Shown: one piece after another, positions 8,857-20,330 of the stretch
Layout: each line of letters starts with the position of its first letter
How positions within the stretch are numbered: position 1 is the stretch's first letter
Source: Toxorhynchites rutilus septentrionalis
Taxonomy: Eukaryota > Arthropoda > Insecta > Diptera > Culicidae
NCBI RefSeq assembly: GCF_029784135.1
Contig: NC_073745.1
Coordinates: 241,457,946-241,521,945, forward strand
Reading direction: 5' to 3'
DNA: 64,000 nucleotides
Made by a program: the position numbers and the translations under genes
The notes under the pieces: model-generated
The model's input: the letters and a program-made list of their open reading frames with translations, nothing else
Database searches by the model: none
Told to the model about the DNA's origin: nothing

Positions 8857-9840
8857 AAAGGGTATATTCTTGAATATCTATGTTTTAGAAAAATGAATAA
8901 AAAAAAACAATTCTTTTTTTTTGAATTTCTATACTAGAATACCCCCTAAACATACGACCGGATTCATTTCAATGTTTTCTTTTTCACATGGCACGATGAG
9001 TGATCAATGTCACCTCATGTGGGCCATTCAACCTGGGGGTGGGGCACATTATCAGTTTTGCAAAAATTGCACTTTGTTATCATTGATATTTTATATCACC
9101 GCCATCGAATCGCTCTTATCGATAACAAGGGGAAACCAGAGTTATGAAACAACATCACCGCCCTCTCTCAGTCGTTTTTCCTTATTTTTATTCGTTCACA
9201 TCAATCTCGATTCAAAAACATCGTTATTGTCGTATCGATCAGTGAACATATGTGTGAGATGCAGGACCCCAGATTCTTCCAGATAAATCTGTCTGCTTCC
9301 CAAATAACCCATCACAGTTGTTTAGGATTATTGGTTTATCCAGGAACAAAGAAACAATACAGAGGAAACAGAAGGCTTTCTTCTCGCTGCATTAAAGTGT
9401 TTTCGCCCACATTATCAACTAACTTAAAAATAGAATTTTATACCACTGCTACGCGGGTTTCACTACGTTTATGTGGCCCCTCAATCGCCCATTTGTTTAC
9501 GCGTATTTTCATCGACTTGCTAATCAGGGAAGACCAGACACAGCAACCGATTGACAGCCCATTCCCGCCGCTTGTGGCTGAACGGCTTGGCTTGCCTCTT
9601 GTAAATCCTTATCAGTGTGTTTGTAAGTGTGTGCGCGCTTGTGTGTGGTATGGAATTTGAAATTAATTTTAATTTCGGGTGATTTAATTACTGCATGCAA
9701 ATTGAGACTATTGCGTCGTAAACGTGCCTAGATTACCAAATGCATCAAGATGACTTTTGAGCGTTTGAGAGAAAAGTAGCCTTTGCAACGTAATTTTAAT
9801 TTAGTTTTCCTCTTTTTTTCAATAAATTTAGCACCGTTAA
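8857..9840. other. Intergenic, no supported gene
   Basis: Open frames here have neither coding character nor recognisable motifs. A single ACTAGAATACCCCCTAA motif near 8932 matches the palindrome inside the foldback arms, suggesting older copies nearby. Confidence 0.4.
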
Positions 9841-11590
9841 GTCGCCATTCACCGTGCATTTAAGCAAATTTGATGTAACTTCAGTCTTTGATGTAGTAAC
9901 AAAATGATAATCGCACTTGCAAATACCATAGAAGACTTTCACCGAGTAAAAAAATTCTCAAAAAAATAAAAAAATTGGATTCTGAAAAAAAAAAAAAGTT
10001 GTTTTGAACATTTTTTCGGAACATCTTATGGTTGCTTATCACCGTTTTATGTCACCATTCACCGTGCATTTAGAGTTTTCATCCTAGTTCCATGAGAAAA
10101 TATAAAATCGTCGAATGAAGTGTTATATCATGGTTTATATTCAGTCGTATAGTTTTTTTTGTGGAAAATAAAAGGTTATGCAAAAACAAGTATCAAATTC
10201 CGTTCTGTTCATTGTGGTTCATTGTATTCAATTCATTGTGGAATATTTTCTCTGAAAACCATTCAAACTTTGGTGAGTCAGGAATCTAGTTTGGGCGCGT
10301 CCTTGGTCCGCCTTCTTAAAGGTTTCAGATGTTTAACGGTCAAGCTACCTTCAAGCACTGCTAAAAGCTTGACTTGTTCAGGTTCCAGAGGATTAGATTC
10401 TACATCAACTGTATTTGAAGAAATATACGGACGTCCGGTGTTGCATGGAAGTGATTTGTAGTCCACCGCTTCTCGGTTCCAAGGATAAATTCCACTCTTT
10501 ATAAAACCATTTCTGATGGCTGCTTCCTTGCTTTTAAAGGTGTCCAAGGCACGTTTCATAATTGGGCAGATGTCTGCCTTGGGATTGTCTGAACTCCACG
10601 GCTACTGCGTTCTTCCAGGATTTTGTTTTCCCAGTATCTCTTCAATGGCCCAAAAATACTCACATGAAGCTGTTGAGTAAGTTGAGTGGAAACGAAATTA
10701 CCTGCTGTTTTAGCCAGGGAGGTAAAATATTCCTCAGATAATCATAGAATGCTTCTCCTGTCATCCAACCACATAGCCATAGTCCTCTGGAACATTTCGA
10801 GCAATTTTTCCAGGAAGCCGGAATCAAAATCAAAGGTGGCATCAGCTTTCCTGCAGCGTTTCCAGCGAACAATAAAGTATAATTTTCTTTATCACTATTG
10901 CCAAAAATGGACTGCATATTCTTAGTATCCTTCGGAGCTAGGAATTTTTCGTTTCACACAACCAGCTGGAAAGAAGACTCATCCAAATTGAAAAACTGGT
11001 TCTCCATGCCTTCTTCCGTAAGTTTCTTTTGCACTTCCTGGAACCAATGCCTCAGTTGAAGCTCTGTTACTGCAGCTCTGTATTTTCCGAATACATTAAA
11101 TTTCCTGGCGGAGACTTGAGAATGCCTTTTGATAAACATAAACATCCATTTTCTTCCAGGGATCCCATTTTTGAACGGGATTTTCAATTTTATAAGGCGC
11201 ATATATTGTCCCACACAGATCTGGTGCCTTTCCAATATAATTGAGAGACATAAACGAGTAGAATTTTCAATTCACTCCACAATCTTCCGTTCACATTCAG
11301 CAGATAACACTGATAATGCGCCAGGTTTTGATCCGGGAGGGTATTTGCATTGAACCTCGTCGCGAATAGTCGGTACCAGTATGTTGAATTCCCGGCTCGC
11401 GGGTCTAACCGATACTCCACGTCGAACAGAATCGGTTGTTTTCTCCAAATCATCTGCGGAATAGCGCTTGTTTTGGATTTTCTTCTGATTCATTATGTAA
11501 AAAATTAGACAAATTGTCGTTTATGTATTTCGAAATTTCAATGCACGGTGAATGGAGAACGCTATTTTATGAAGGATCCATTCACCGTAC
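9841..11590 (-). mobile_element. Decayed pogo/Tigger-like DNA transposon
   Basis: A transposase ruin (10272-11493, minus) is bracketed by copies of the motif CATTCACCGTGCATTTA: direct at 9846 and 10056 on the left, inverted at 11540-11554 on the right, with a further partial copy at 11579. These look like terminal repeats with a sub-terminal duplication. The exact ends and target duplication could not be fixed. Confidence 0.6.
10272..11493 (-). pseudogene. pogo/Tigger-like transposase (DDE_1) pseudogene
   Basis: Four minus-strand pieces in order: a Psq-type HTH (11493-11272, MNQKKIQNKRYSADDLEKTT...), a CENP-B-type HTH region ending in FFNLDESSFQLVV (11235-10954), the DDE core start (ENYTLLFAGNAAGKLMPPLI, 10917-10660), and a C-terminal block with NGFIKSGIYPWNREAVDY (10559-10278). 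The order and motifs match pogo/jerky-type transposases. Frame changes and a deletion between the core and the C-terminal block remove the later catalytic Asp residues. Confidence 0.75.
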
Positions 11591-11689
11591 TTTTTTGTTT
11601 TGATGAAAAGTCAATGTAAATGAAATTATTGCACATCTCATGTTTACGTAGTTTTCGAACGCGAGAGTTCATTCACCTATGCTGTCTGA

Positions 11690-11930
11690 AATGCCGATTT
11701 TCCCAGGCTTCTCAGTACAAAGCGAGTACAAAAGTACTCAACACCAAACATTACCCCCGACTTGCATGTATTTGCAAAGCAGATCCCACAGGCACATTAA
11801 TTTTGAAGTCCGTGTTAGGGAAACACAGCTAAGTGGGAAAAAATACCCCACGACTTGCATGTATGTTTGTAAAGCGAATTTCCACAGGTACATCGATTTT
11901 GAAGTCTGTGTTGGGGAAACCGTAAATCGG
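11690..11930. repeat. Tandem ~85-bp repeat (CTTGCATGTA...TTGAAGTCTGTGTT)
   Basis: Two clear units (about 11755-11847 and 11848-11923) share ACTTGCATGTAT, CACAGGTACAT and TTTTGAAGTCTGTGTT followed by GGGAAAC. Related units occur at 46505-46690 (+), 58345-58400 (-) and 61605-61660 (-), each near elements with GACGTAG-type ends. It behaves as a minisatellite carried by MITEs. Confidence 0.6.
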
Positions 11931-12130
11931 GCCATTCAAAACTTCGCAGCTAGTGCGTTTAGATAACGCTTGATATTTAACAGCTATTCAATTATTCATC
12001 TTATGAAAAATAACATTTTATTAATTGTGATAGATGCGTATAAATATTTCCTATCATTTAATGCAAACATCTTTCCGATCTGTTAAGAAATGTTCGAGTT
12101 ATAAGCATTCGAAATACGGATATGGTTAGC

Positions 12131-12383
12131 ACACAAATCGGCAGAACGAATGTATAGGAAAAAAGGAAGTTCTTCCAGATTTCATGAATTTAAATCGAAT
12201 TAAATTTAGCGAATTGTAATGTGTAGCATATCAAACAAATCTTAAAGAATTTACGATTCGATTGGTATGCAAATCATGCGAATTCGTTCACAGTGAAAAT
12301 AGTTATTAACGTTAACTTGATTTCATAAAAACGTGACCTGTTTTCTGATTTGGCACCCTTCCTGGAAGACGTAGTTCTATGTC
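12131..12383. repeat. MITE end, type c (GACGTAG palindromic terminus)
   Basis: The segment ends with GACGTAGTTCTATGTC (12368-12383). Its inner sequence (GTGACCTGTTTTCTGATTTGG, AGTTATTAACGTTAACTT) matches 29570-29810 directly and 56543-56850 in reverse. Confidence 0.65.
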
Positions 12384-13068
12384 AAAAAATGATAAATACT
12401 CCTTCCGAATATACCAAAAAACTCATAGATAAGACTAAAGACAGTTAAAGATAGTTGCAATGAACAAGGATACCACACTAATGATGGAATTCGGAAATCA
12501 ACGGTCAACGCCTTCCATAACGAGTTGAGATTTCAACCAGCGTACGAATATGAGTTTGAGTCAATTTTCATACATTAGCACATACCTTCGCCATTTCTGG
12601 AGAAATAAAAACCATTATTCTGAAAACAGATAGCAAACATTTCTCAACTCTCATATGATACTATGACTTTAACTGAATAAAATGTTCCGAGAGCTTGTTT
12701 TCGACTTTCAAAAGAAGGGAAAAGAGATCTGCATGGTGATTACGAGTTTGAGTCACTGTTTTCCAAATTGGTCGAGGCAACATTACTATGAACACCTGCA
12801 CAGCTCGCAGAAGGAGACCAAGACGGCGTTGATGGAGACTACACCGGTGAAGTGAACAGTCAAAATTGAAGCTGAGTGTCTGAAAATCATCAAATCAAGT
12901 AAAATCGCGATTCGAGAAGCGTGTACATCAATGGTGTCTCGTTCGCCTGTTCAAACTGTCTATAGGACAGGTATACAATCTCAGAAAAAAATATATATAT
13001 ATTTTTAAATTATTTCACACTTGTCGAAGAGAATGAAGAATTATCGAAGGTATTTCATTTATATAACT
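12384..13068. other. Intergenic, no supported gene
   Basis: No open frame with coding character, no RNA gene, and no repeat that I can place. Confidence 0.4.
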
Positions 13069-13600
13069 AGCTGACCCGGCAAACTTCGGCCTGCCCAAAA
13101 TTTAGCTCCATTTGCTTGATTCCTTCTCGAGTTATGCAGAAGTTTGTGCTTCTTTTGTAAGGCAGCCCCTTTTCCCTTAGAGAGGGGGTGCAGTGTCTAA
13201 CCACCATAGACACATTTATTGCATCCTAAAACCTCCATATGCCTAATTTGGTTTCATTTGTTTGATTGATTCTCGAGTAATGTGGAAATTTGTGTTTCAT
13301 TCATATGGTAGACCCCCCCCCCCCAACCTAAGAGAGGAGAAGTATCTAACCACCATAGAATTATTGATTGCACCCTAAAACCTACACATGCCAAATTTCG
13401 TTTCATTTGCCTAATTAATTCTCGAGTAATGTAGAAATGTGTGTTTCATTTGTATGGCAGCCCCCTTAGAGAGGGGGGAGGGGTTTCGAACTATCATAAG
13501 AACCTTCCCCGACCCCAAAACCCCCTACATACCAATTTTCATGTCGATCGGTTCAGTAGTTTCCGAATCCATAAGAAGCAGACACACAGACAGATAGATA
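13069..13600 (+). repeat. Dispersed repeat starting CTAGCTGACCCGGCAAACTT, with internal tandem units
   Basis: Starts CTAGCTGACCCGGCAAACTT and ends after CGATCGGTTCAGTAGTTTCC with CAGACACACAGACAG. Between them about three ~130-bp units recur, each with a TTCTCGAGT...ATG and GTTTCATT..GTATGG..GCCCC core. Reverse-strand relatives make up 49690-51440, and solo starts are near 20331 (+) and 51900 (-). It is probably the tail of a retroelement or a MITE; the class is unresolved. Confidence 0.6.
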
Positions 13601-13879
13601 TCTTAATTTTATTTTCTGTTTGGGTGAATCTACTATGAAATAAGCAGTAATGACTACCGGGTTCAAACCTTTCATCTGAACCCGCCGTCATTCAAGCACT
13701 TTTCTGCATATTTGAGTGCGAAAGGGCAAACGCAATCAGCTATGCAAAAAGCGATCACTACTACTAATGCGCTGTCTCGCGTTGAAATGATATTTGAGGT
13801 TCAAAGTGTTCTGCTGAAGAATCCGATGGAAACGAAAGAAAACACACATACCATTGTTGATTGAACAGGTCTGCAGGCA

Positions 13880-14130
13880 TCTCTCTATCGCATAAACCTT
13901 AAAAATAAAATTTTATAAATTTTACTATTTTAAAAATATCGGAAAACGTGAGAAAAAACGTTTCAAACGGCATTTTGTTTTTCAAACGGCCGCCATTTCG
14001 TCAAAAAAGATGTTTTTGACTTGTCCGAGGTTCATGCGATAGCGGCATCTTAACTGATTCAGAATCTGTTCGATTTGTTTGTTTCTGATAACCAGAAGGG
14101 CTGGAATCGTGTACGCCATGGCAGAACTTT
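13880..14130. repeat. Diverged fragment of the 7.5-8.9 kb foldback family
   Basis: Shares CTCTCTATCGC, GACTTGTCCG, CTGATTCAGAATCTG, TCGATT and AACCAGAAGG..CTGGAATC-type blocks with spacer and right arm of the foldback (8240-8470), at reduced identity. Confidence 0.55.
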
Positions 14131-14469
14131 TTTTTTAATCATCCCCAAGCCTTTAGCTTCAATCGCTTCAATTGCAAGCTTCGAGGCATTCTTTCAATTA
14201 GGTTTCTGATACGGTCAATCTCATAATTAAATATACACCTCGTGCTTTTTTTTTTTTTATTTTCGAGTTTTTCGGGGTTAAAAAGTAAATAATGTAAATG
14301 CGATTTGTATTCATCGTAAAATCGATCCATTTTACTCTCATGTAGTGATAAAAAAATTAAAATGGTCACATGCCTACTTCATATCGGAGGTACAAACAAA
14401 AAATCTCCAATTAAGACGTGGCAAAATTGAGTACACAGCTCAGATTTTGTCTTAAAAAGAAAATTGAAA

Positions 14470-15226
14470 TCAGTTCAGAAATGTTAACAGACAACAAAAA
14501 TCAATTCCCCTAGTATTTGATATGGCTCCTTTTTGGCTCCAGCAGTTCCTGCAAGTACCGAGGCGAGATTTCTGATTCACTGTGGACGGAAGTGCCTCCC
14601 AGATCTCCGTAATCGTCGTTTTGAGTCCCGCTTCGTTCCCTGAACTTTTAATCCTCAGATGGTTCTTGATTTCCCACCATAGAAACACAATAGTGTTCAA
14701 GTCCGGTGATTGCGGAGATATTTCGAGTTGATTGGGACATTATAGAGTAGGCATATCCTCACCATGAAATCGGTTCGCTTCGGGTCATTATTCTGTTGAA
14801 AGTAGTAATCACGGTGGAGACCCAATTTTTGAACTGGAGACTGCAGGTTACGTTTCAGGAAGATCAATTAAGCCATTTTGTCCATCGCCTAATCTATAAA
14901 CTCCATAGTTCCAGTACCAAATGCCGCCAATGTACCATACATCAACTAACTATCGTCGGTGTGTTTTACTGTGAAATGTTTGTTCTAGGGTTCTTTCACA
15001 ATGTTCGCACAATTAACCGTTCATCATCAGAAGATAGGATCCGTTTGTATCCTCGACCGGGAGATTTTCCATTGTTCCTTCGTATTTCCACTTGTTTATG
15101 TTTTTCTTTACTGTAGAGTGGGGTTTTCCGACAGCAGCTGCTATTTTCCGCAATGTCTTTCCTCGACAAGCCTTACTTATTATCATTGTACGTGTAAAAA
15201 TATCTTTTTCTTTCCTCTTACTTGCC
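14470..15226 (-). pseudogene. Tc1-like transposase pseudogene 1
   Basis: The minus strand from 15226 opens MASKRKEKDIFTRTMIISKA and an HTH (GKTLRKIAAAVGKPHSTVKK). It continues through frame changes with RLIVRT..KNPRTNISQ and a core fragment YYFQQNNDPKRT, and ends with LNTIVFLWWEIKNHLRI and a short C-terminal tail at 14470. The DNDPKHT motif of Tc1 elements reads NNDPKRT, so the second catalytic Asp is replaced, and several frameshifts are present. The segment is shorter than a full ~340-residue transposase. No clear TIR was found. Confidence 0.7.
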
Positions 15227-15589
15227 ATTTTTATAAAAAAATTTAAGCATCTACAAAAAACAAAAACCAACACTGTCCAAGCAGTGGGTTGGTGTTGACG
15301 TCACAAATTGACGAAAAAAATGCTAATTTTCAGAGGTCTTACTAAAAAAGTTAATTTGTTTTGGGAAATTTAAGGTATACACTCAATTTTGCGATGCTTA
15401 GAATGGAATAAATAATTAGCAAAAAAACATTTCGCGAAATTTTCTTGCGCGCAGATAGTTGAATGTGTGTGTTATTAATATGCATCAAAAGAAGAAATGT
15501 ATTCAAGATATTTTGTACCAAATAAATGAAGAGTATCGTCGAGTAGCATGTGTACACTCAATTTTGCGATAGACTGTATATTTCGAGTT

Positions 15590-16520
15590 GATATTCATCC
15601 AGGTTTCTTACAAAGCTTCGAACAATTTATCGCGGTCGGTGACATCTATCTGATCGACATTTTGATCCGAAATGGACCACAAATTTTCTGTTGGATTTAA
15701 ATCAAGGCTTTACGGTGATCATTTCAATAGCTTAATACGTGAAACACGGAAGTACGCAGTGGTTTTGTGTGCGGTATTCTCAGGATAGTTGTCTTGATGA
15801 AATATGAGCCTCTCTCTCTAAGCCACTCTTTAAGGCTCTTTGAGATTCCTTTTCAAAATGCTGATGTAATGTAGTCTGCCGTCGTTATATCATCAATTTT
15901 CTCAGGATTATCGACACCTGAACAAGCAGAGTTCTCCACACCATGATTCTGCCACCTACGTGCTTGACCGTCTTTTGGATATTTTTGTGGGCAAGTTTCA
16001 CGCCAGGTTTCGCCCAAACTTGTGCAAACTTGTTGTTTGCGCTCGAGGAGTTTGAATTTATTTTCATCGCTCTAGATAACCTGTTTCCGGAAGTCTATCC
16101 ACTTGTCGGTGTATTTTTGGGTAAATTTTGCGAATCAAGGCGTTTGATCCAGCAGAAATAAACATCAGCCAAATATGTATGCTGGATACAAAGTAAACAA
16201 ACATGCTAACGTTTCGAATCGTCGTGAGGCAAATCCTTTATTGAAAACCCTTTTTCCTGCAGTCTTCTGCGCACAGTTCGTTCGGAGACATTAATTCAGC
16301 ATTTTCACGAATCACTCGACTGGTAGCGAATGGATTTTTATCCATTTTTCGAGAAATTCGACGATCAACGCTGGTTGTCTTCCACCGCCTTTCTCTACCG
16401 GTCCGATCCGCTACGCTTCCTAATCTTTCATAATTTTTACATAATTTTAGTGCACCTGCTTCATTTAAATCGTATTTTCGAGCAATTTCTCTATTAGAAA
16501 AACCTTTCCGATGGATTTAA
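15590..16520 (-). pseudogene. Tc1-like transposase pseudogene 2
   Basis: Read on the minus strand from about 16520: FSNREIARKYDLNEAG (HTH), SVADRTGR..RRWKTTSVDRR, KNPFATSRVIRENAELMSP, then HRQVDRLPETGY and a core with FHQDNYPENTAHKT and SLDLNPTENLWSI (the catalytic Asp and the D..NPxENLW motif). Stops and frame changes break it throughout. A TACACTCAATTTTGCGAT motif occurs twice nearby, at about 15375 and 15552, and may be a terminal relic. It is a different Tc1 lineage from pseudogene 1. Confidence 0.7.
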
Positions 16521-16731
16521 CTATAAGTTTACGGATATCTACGATTCAACATTAATATAGTGGGTGCGTACTTTGTTTTGTACAATATTGTAACTTTTGT
16601 AGACAGAAATATTCAAAAACGATAAACGATTTTATGACGATGATTTGGGGTAAAAAATAATCATTTACCCAGACAACAGATAGGTAACAAAAGGGGCAAC
16701 CTATGAGACCAGGTAGTTAAAAATTACAGAA

Positions 16732-16739
16732 TATAAATA
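16732..16739 (+). promoter_or_regulatory. TATA box of the 16841-17374 gene
   Basis: TATAAATA sits 109 bp upstream of the ATG, at a distance consistent with a leader of roughly 75-80 nt. It is the best TATA match upstream of this frame. Confidence 0.45.
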
Positions 16740-16840
16740 TCTCACGTTCTTTTAACCGAACCATATCGAAACAACGATTACAGGAGAATAATTCATTTAG
16801 GTCTTAGCTTATTGTAGAGTTTTAGACTCATAGACTGAAG

Positions 16841-17374
16841 ATGTCCCGGTCGAATATCAGCAGCACCGAAAGGCTTTCCGAATTCACCTCAATACCTCAC
16901 CGAGTACGAAAGCTACTGCCACGAAAATTCCTGAAGGACGTTGTGAAAAGGAGACCGAAGCGGCTAAAACTGCTAACCGCTACGGCAATTTGTGTGCACG
17001 CGGAGCATGAAATCGATAGATTTTTCCTACATCGTAAAACGCAAGTAGAATCTTGTCTACGGGATTACCGAGTCGGGCGCTACGATGCGGTTGTACTGCT
17101 CGAAAAAGTGCGGGATTTGGAGGTACATTTCATGGACGCTCTGGATGTGGCCGAAAAAATGATCCGGCGGTACGGATACCGGTTGAAGGAAGGAGTGATA
17201 GCAAGCTCTCAATATGACAGTCGACTAATGAAGCTGGTTATGTATGTGGGTAGAATATATCCACTGCTTTCCAATGCTCAGCAATGGAGAATGCACCAGA
17301 AACTACTGAACCAGGTACTCGAGCAGCACCGCCCAGCTATACGGAAACTCCTTATTCAAATTTTGTCCAAATAG
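16841..17374 (+). CDS. Small intronless gene of unknown function (177 aa)
   Basis: An ATG-to-stop frame with balanced, protein-like composition: basic N-terminus (RVRKLLPRKFLKDVVKRRPK), then a run of amphipathic helices (ATAICVHAEHEIDRFFLHRK, VVLLEKVRDLEVHFMDALDV), and a leucine-rich end. There is no signal peptide, membrane segment or known catalytic motif. A TATA box (16732) and an AATAAA (17492-17497) frame it as a complete single-exon transcription unit. It lies between transposon ruins and, if the PKA exon at 32690 belongs to a large gene, inside that gene's first intron on the opposite strand. I do not recognise the family; it may be mosquito-specific or an old retrocopy. Its long intact frame among decayed neighbours argues for selection. 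Confidence 0.6.
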   Translation: MSRSNISSTERLSEFTSIPHRVRKLLPRKFLKDVVKRRPKRLKLLTATAICVHAEHEIDRFFLHRKTQVESCLRDYRVGRYDAVVLLEKVRDLEVHFMDALDVAEKMIRRYGYRLKEGVIASSQYDSRLMKLVMYVGRIYPLLSNAQQWRMHQKLLNQVLEQHRPAIRKLLIQILSK

Positions 17375-17491
17375 AGTTTGAAAGATAATTCGATGGAATG
17401 ACGAAAGACAATGTTGAACGTGTCAACAGATGATTGTGTGTATAAAATGTGAAAAAAAATGTTAATGTAATATATTTGAGAATGTGTACTG

Positions 17492-17497
17492 AATAAA
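17492..17497 (+). terminator. Poly(A) signal of the 16841-17374 gene
   Basis: AATAAA 118 bp after the stop codon on the same strand. Confidence 0.5.
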
Positions 17498-17820
17498 GTA
17501 GTAAATATTGATAGGTATATTTCAATTCGTATTTCACTGCCATTTTTACGGTGAATAATTTTAAAAAATGACAAAAATCATTAGTGTAAAGTGATGTCGT
17601 TGTTTATTTGTCGCGGTGTTTGTTTTGTAGAGTACCGTCTTGTCTCAAATGCTGAACACTTAAGCTTTGTCGGCCATTAAGTAGTGTCTCATTACTCAAT
17701 ATGTACTGTTTCGCGAGAGTAACTTAGTTTTGAATACAATAGAGTCTTCTTTACACATGAACACAATAAAATTGGTTTGCAAATCCTTATCAATTGCAAA
17801 AAACTAACAATATATTTGAT

Positions 17821-19105
17821 GTGTGTCACATCAAATTGCATCACGGAAAAAACGCTGTAGAAATTTAATTTTTAGGAATTATATCTTCAGCTTCCGCTTA
17901 TAATCAGATAAGAGTGTATAGATCACGTTGGCCATGCTTCACTGTCAATTTTTCGTAAATTTGGAAAAATGTCGTCGAACGAAAAAGAGCGTCGTGAATT
18001 AATCCTGTGCACTCATTTCGAGAATCCGGAGTTGTCACATCGGGACATCGGTAAGATGCTGGGAATCGTCCAATCCACGGCCAGCAGAGTACTAAAACGA
18101 TACTTCGAGAACCTAACCATCGACCGGAAGGTGAAGAACGGCAAAAATGGATGCTCCGTCAGTGAAAAAGATCACAAGCGCGTAGTTAAGCAGTTTAGAC
18201 GTGATCCGAGAAGTTCGGTCCGGGATGTCGCCAATAAGCTGAATTTGTCAAGTTCATTCGTCCAGCGGACCAAGCAGCGGGAGGGCCTGCGTACTTACAA
18301 GGTTCAGAAGGCTCCTAACCGCGACGAAAGGCAAAACATGGTGGGGAAGAGCCCGGAAGCTGTACACCGAAATGCTGACGAAGCCGCATTGCCTGGTAAT
18401 GGACGACGAAACCTACGTCAAAGCGGACTTTCGTCTGCTGCCGGGCCTGTTGTTCTTCTCCGCAGAGGACAAATTCAGCGTTCCGGAGGAGATTCGCAAG
18501 GAGAAACTATCCAAGTTTGCCAAAAAGTACATGGTGTGGCAAGCGATCTGCTCTTGCGGAAAGCGGAGCGCCCCCTTCGTGATGACCGGCACGGTAAACG
18601 GGCAGGTTTACCTTAAGGAGTGCCTACAGAAGCGCTTACTACCACTCTTGAAGCAGCACGAGGGCCCGACCATCTTCTGGCCGGATCTCGCTTCGTGCCA
18701 CTATTCAAAGGACATGTTGGAGTGGTACGAAGCCCACGGGGTCACCTTCGTGCCAAAGGAAATGAACCCGTCCAACGCGCCGGAGCTTCGCCCAATAGAG
18801 AAATATTGGGCGATTATGAAGAGGGCCCTCCGGAAGAACCCAAAAGTTGTCAAATCGGAGGCGGACTTCAAGAGAAAATGGATTTCTGTTCAAAAAAAAC
18901 TACAACCTGACGTTGTACAGAACCTTATGGACGGGGAAAAGAGGAAGGTGCGAGCATACGGGCTTGGGCTCGAAGTATGAATAAAAAGAAAATGCCAAAA
19001 GTTGTTTAATAGTTTTTATTTTACTGTCTAAAATTTTCAAAAGGATCGGTCTACTGGGCGAATTTCTACAGCGTTTTTTCCGTGATGCAATTTGATGTGA
19101 CACAC
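17821..19105 (+). mobile_element. ITmD37E-type transposon, nearly intact
   Basis: A 1285-bp element with perfect 45-bp terminal inverted repeats (17821-17865 and 19061-19105, beginning GTGTGTCACATCAAATTGCA). It encloses one transposase with DD37E spacing and a single frame break. Perfect TIRs and an almost uninterrupted frame show recent activity. A TA lies a few bases outside each end, but the exact target duplication is not clean. Confidence 0.9.
17969..18980 (+). pseudogene. ITmD37E transposase with one frameshift
   Basis: Frame 1 (17969 to about 18350) carries two helix-turn-helix segments (SHRDIGKMLGIVQSTASRVL; SVRDVANKLNLSSSFVQRTK). The catalytic domain continues in another frame from about 18352 to 18980: LVMDDETYV (first Asp), IFWPDLASCHYS (second Asp) and LRPIEKYWAI (Glu). 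Exactly 37 residues separate the second Asp from the Glu, the signature of the ITmD37E family described from mosquitoes. The frame break near 18345 (..NMVGKS | RKLYTEML..) looks like a few-base deletion. All catalytic residues are intact. Confidence 0.88.
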
Positions 19106-19957
19106 CCTTTAATCATATTTGACTTACATTCCGAACACCATTTTGACTCTGACTCAATTCCGAATAGCATGCCGCACTTTAGAAATTTATTGATCAGTAT
19201 TTGACCTATATTGTCCACTTACTTTTGTTTAGCAGTGGAGCAAAACCTCGTTTTGAAATCATTCCACCTTCATTTTTAAAACGCCCAAAACGACAAAAAC
19301 AAAGACTGAAAGCTCAACAATTTTCTTGGCCAACCAAGGTTAGAATACGTTAGTCTCGTTACTCGTAGAATGCTCCAGCGTACATCCAGCCACTATCAGC
19401 AACGCACTATCGGCAAAGGATACTTTGAACAATGTCTCTGGGCATTTCTCCCTTGTAGGGGAACAATGGATCAATGGAGAAACAAAAACACAGGAGATAG
19501 ATCCGGCCATCAGACAAAAAAGTTTTATTGTTTTTTCTGCAATGAATTGTTCATTGGCTCAAAGAATTGGATGACCTGCAGCGGTCATGTATTCTAGCCA
19601 GTGTCAACTTACGATCTATTGCTTTTCAGTGGGACACAAATTAACCATTTTTTCGCACGCATACCAAAAGTTCTGTTTGCTCTTCTTCCTGGTTAGTGAC
19701 AACCAGTTACTGTTACTATAAACCCTCTTGATCATTTGAGTAAGTACTGTAAAAAGATGACAGGTCGAAAGACAAAAAGTCGAAAACACAAGGTCAAAAG
19801 ACAAAAAGTCGAAAGAAGAGGAAAGATCGAAAAGGGACCGCCGTCGAAAGCGGCGGCCTTTCGCAAACAAACCTGTGTTCCATCGATTGCTCGGTTAGTT
19901 TGAAACATAGGAGACGATCCTTTAGTTAGGTCCGACCGAGCCTTAGCGATCGTCGAA
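19106..19957. other. Intergenic with a short purine-rich tandem tract
   Basis: No gene is supported. At 19755-19830 an AGGTCGAAAGACAAAAAGTC unit recurs (about 28-bp period), resembling in composition the longer tract at 59100-59990. Confidence 0.45.
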
Positions 19958-20042
19958 CGGCATACGTTTGCCCGGTTAAGTTTTGCTTTGAAATATATCA
20001 TTTATATTTCAGTGCAAAAATTAACCGAGCAATTGTATGCCG
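19958..20042 (+). ncRNA. Candidate 85-nt hairpin (pre-miRNA-like)
   Basis: The 5' arm (CGGCATACGTTTGCCCGGTT...) pairs with the 3' arm (...AACCGAGCAATTGTATGCCG) through about 40 base pairs with six or seven mismatches and a five-base loop (TCATT). Length, stem and loop size fit an animal miRNA precursor. A tiny palindromic MITE would look the same, and no expression evidence is available from sequence. Either strand could be the transcribed one. Confidence 0.35.
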
Positions 20043-20330
20043 GTCGTTTTAGTTTAAAACCTGATAAAAAATCAATTTCACTTTTGTTGGTTTGCGTGTT
20101 TGCGTGTTTGTTCACAGATCTTTTTCTATTTCTGCCTCAGAACTGGACTGGTTCTCTTACCTGAATTAGTGAACTATTGCTGTATTTCCGTGAAAATAGC
20201 CTGTTTTAACATCTACTGTTCGAAATTTTAATCATTCGTCGAAACTAGATTCATATTACGAACACTACTTTAATACTGATGTTAACGGAGATTCTTTAAA
20301 GATCCCTTGTTCATTCATTTATAGTAGACT

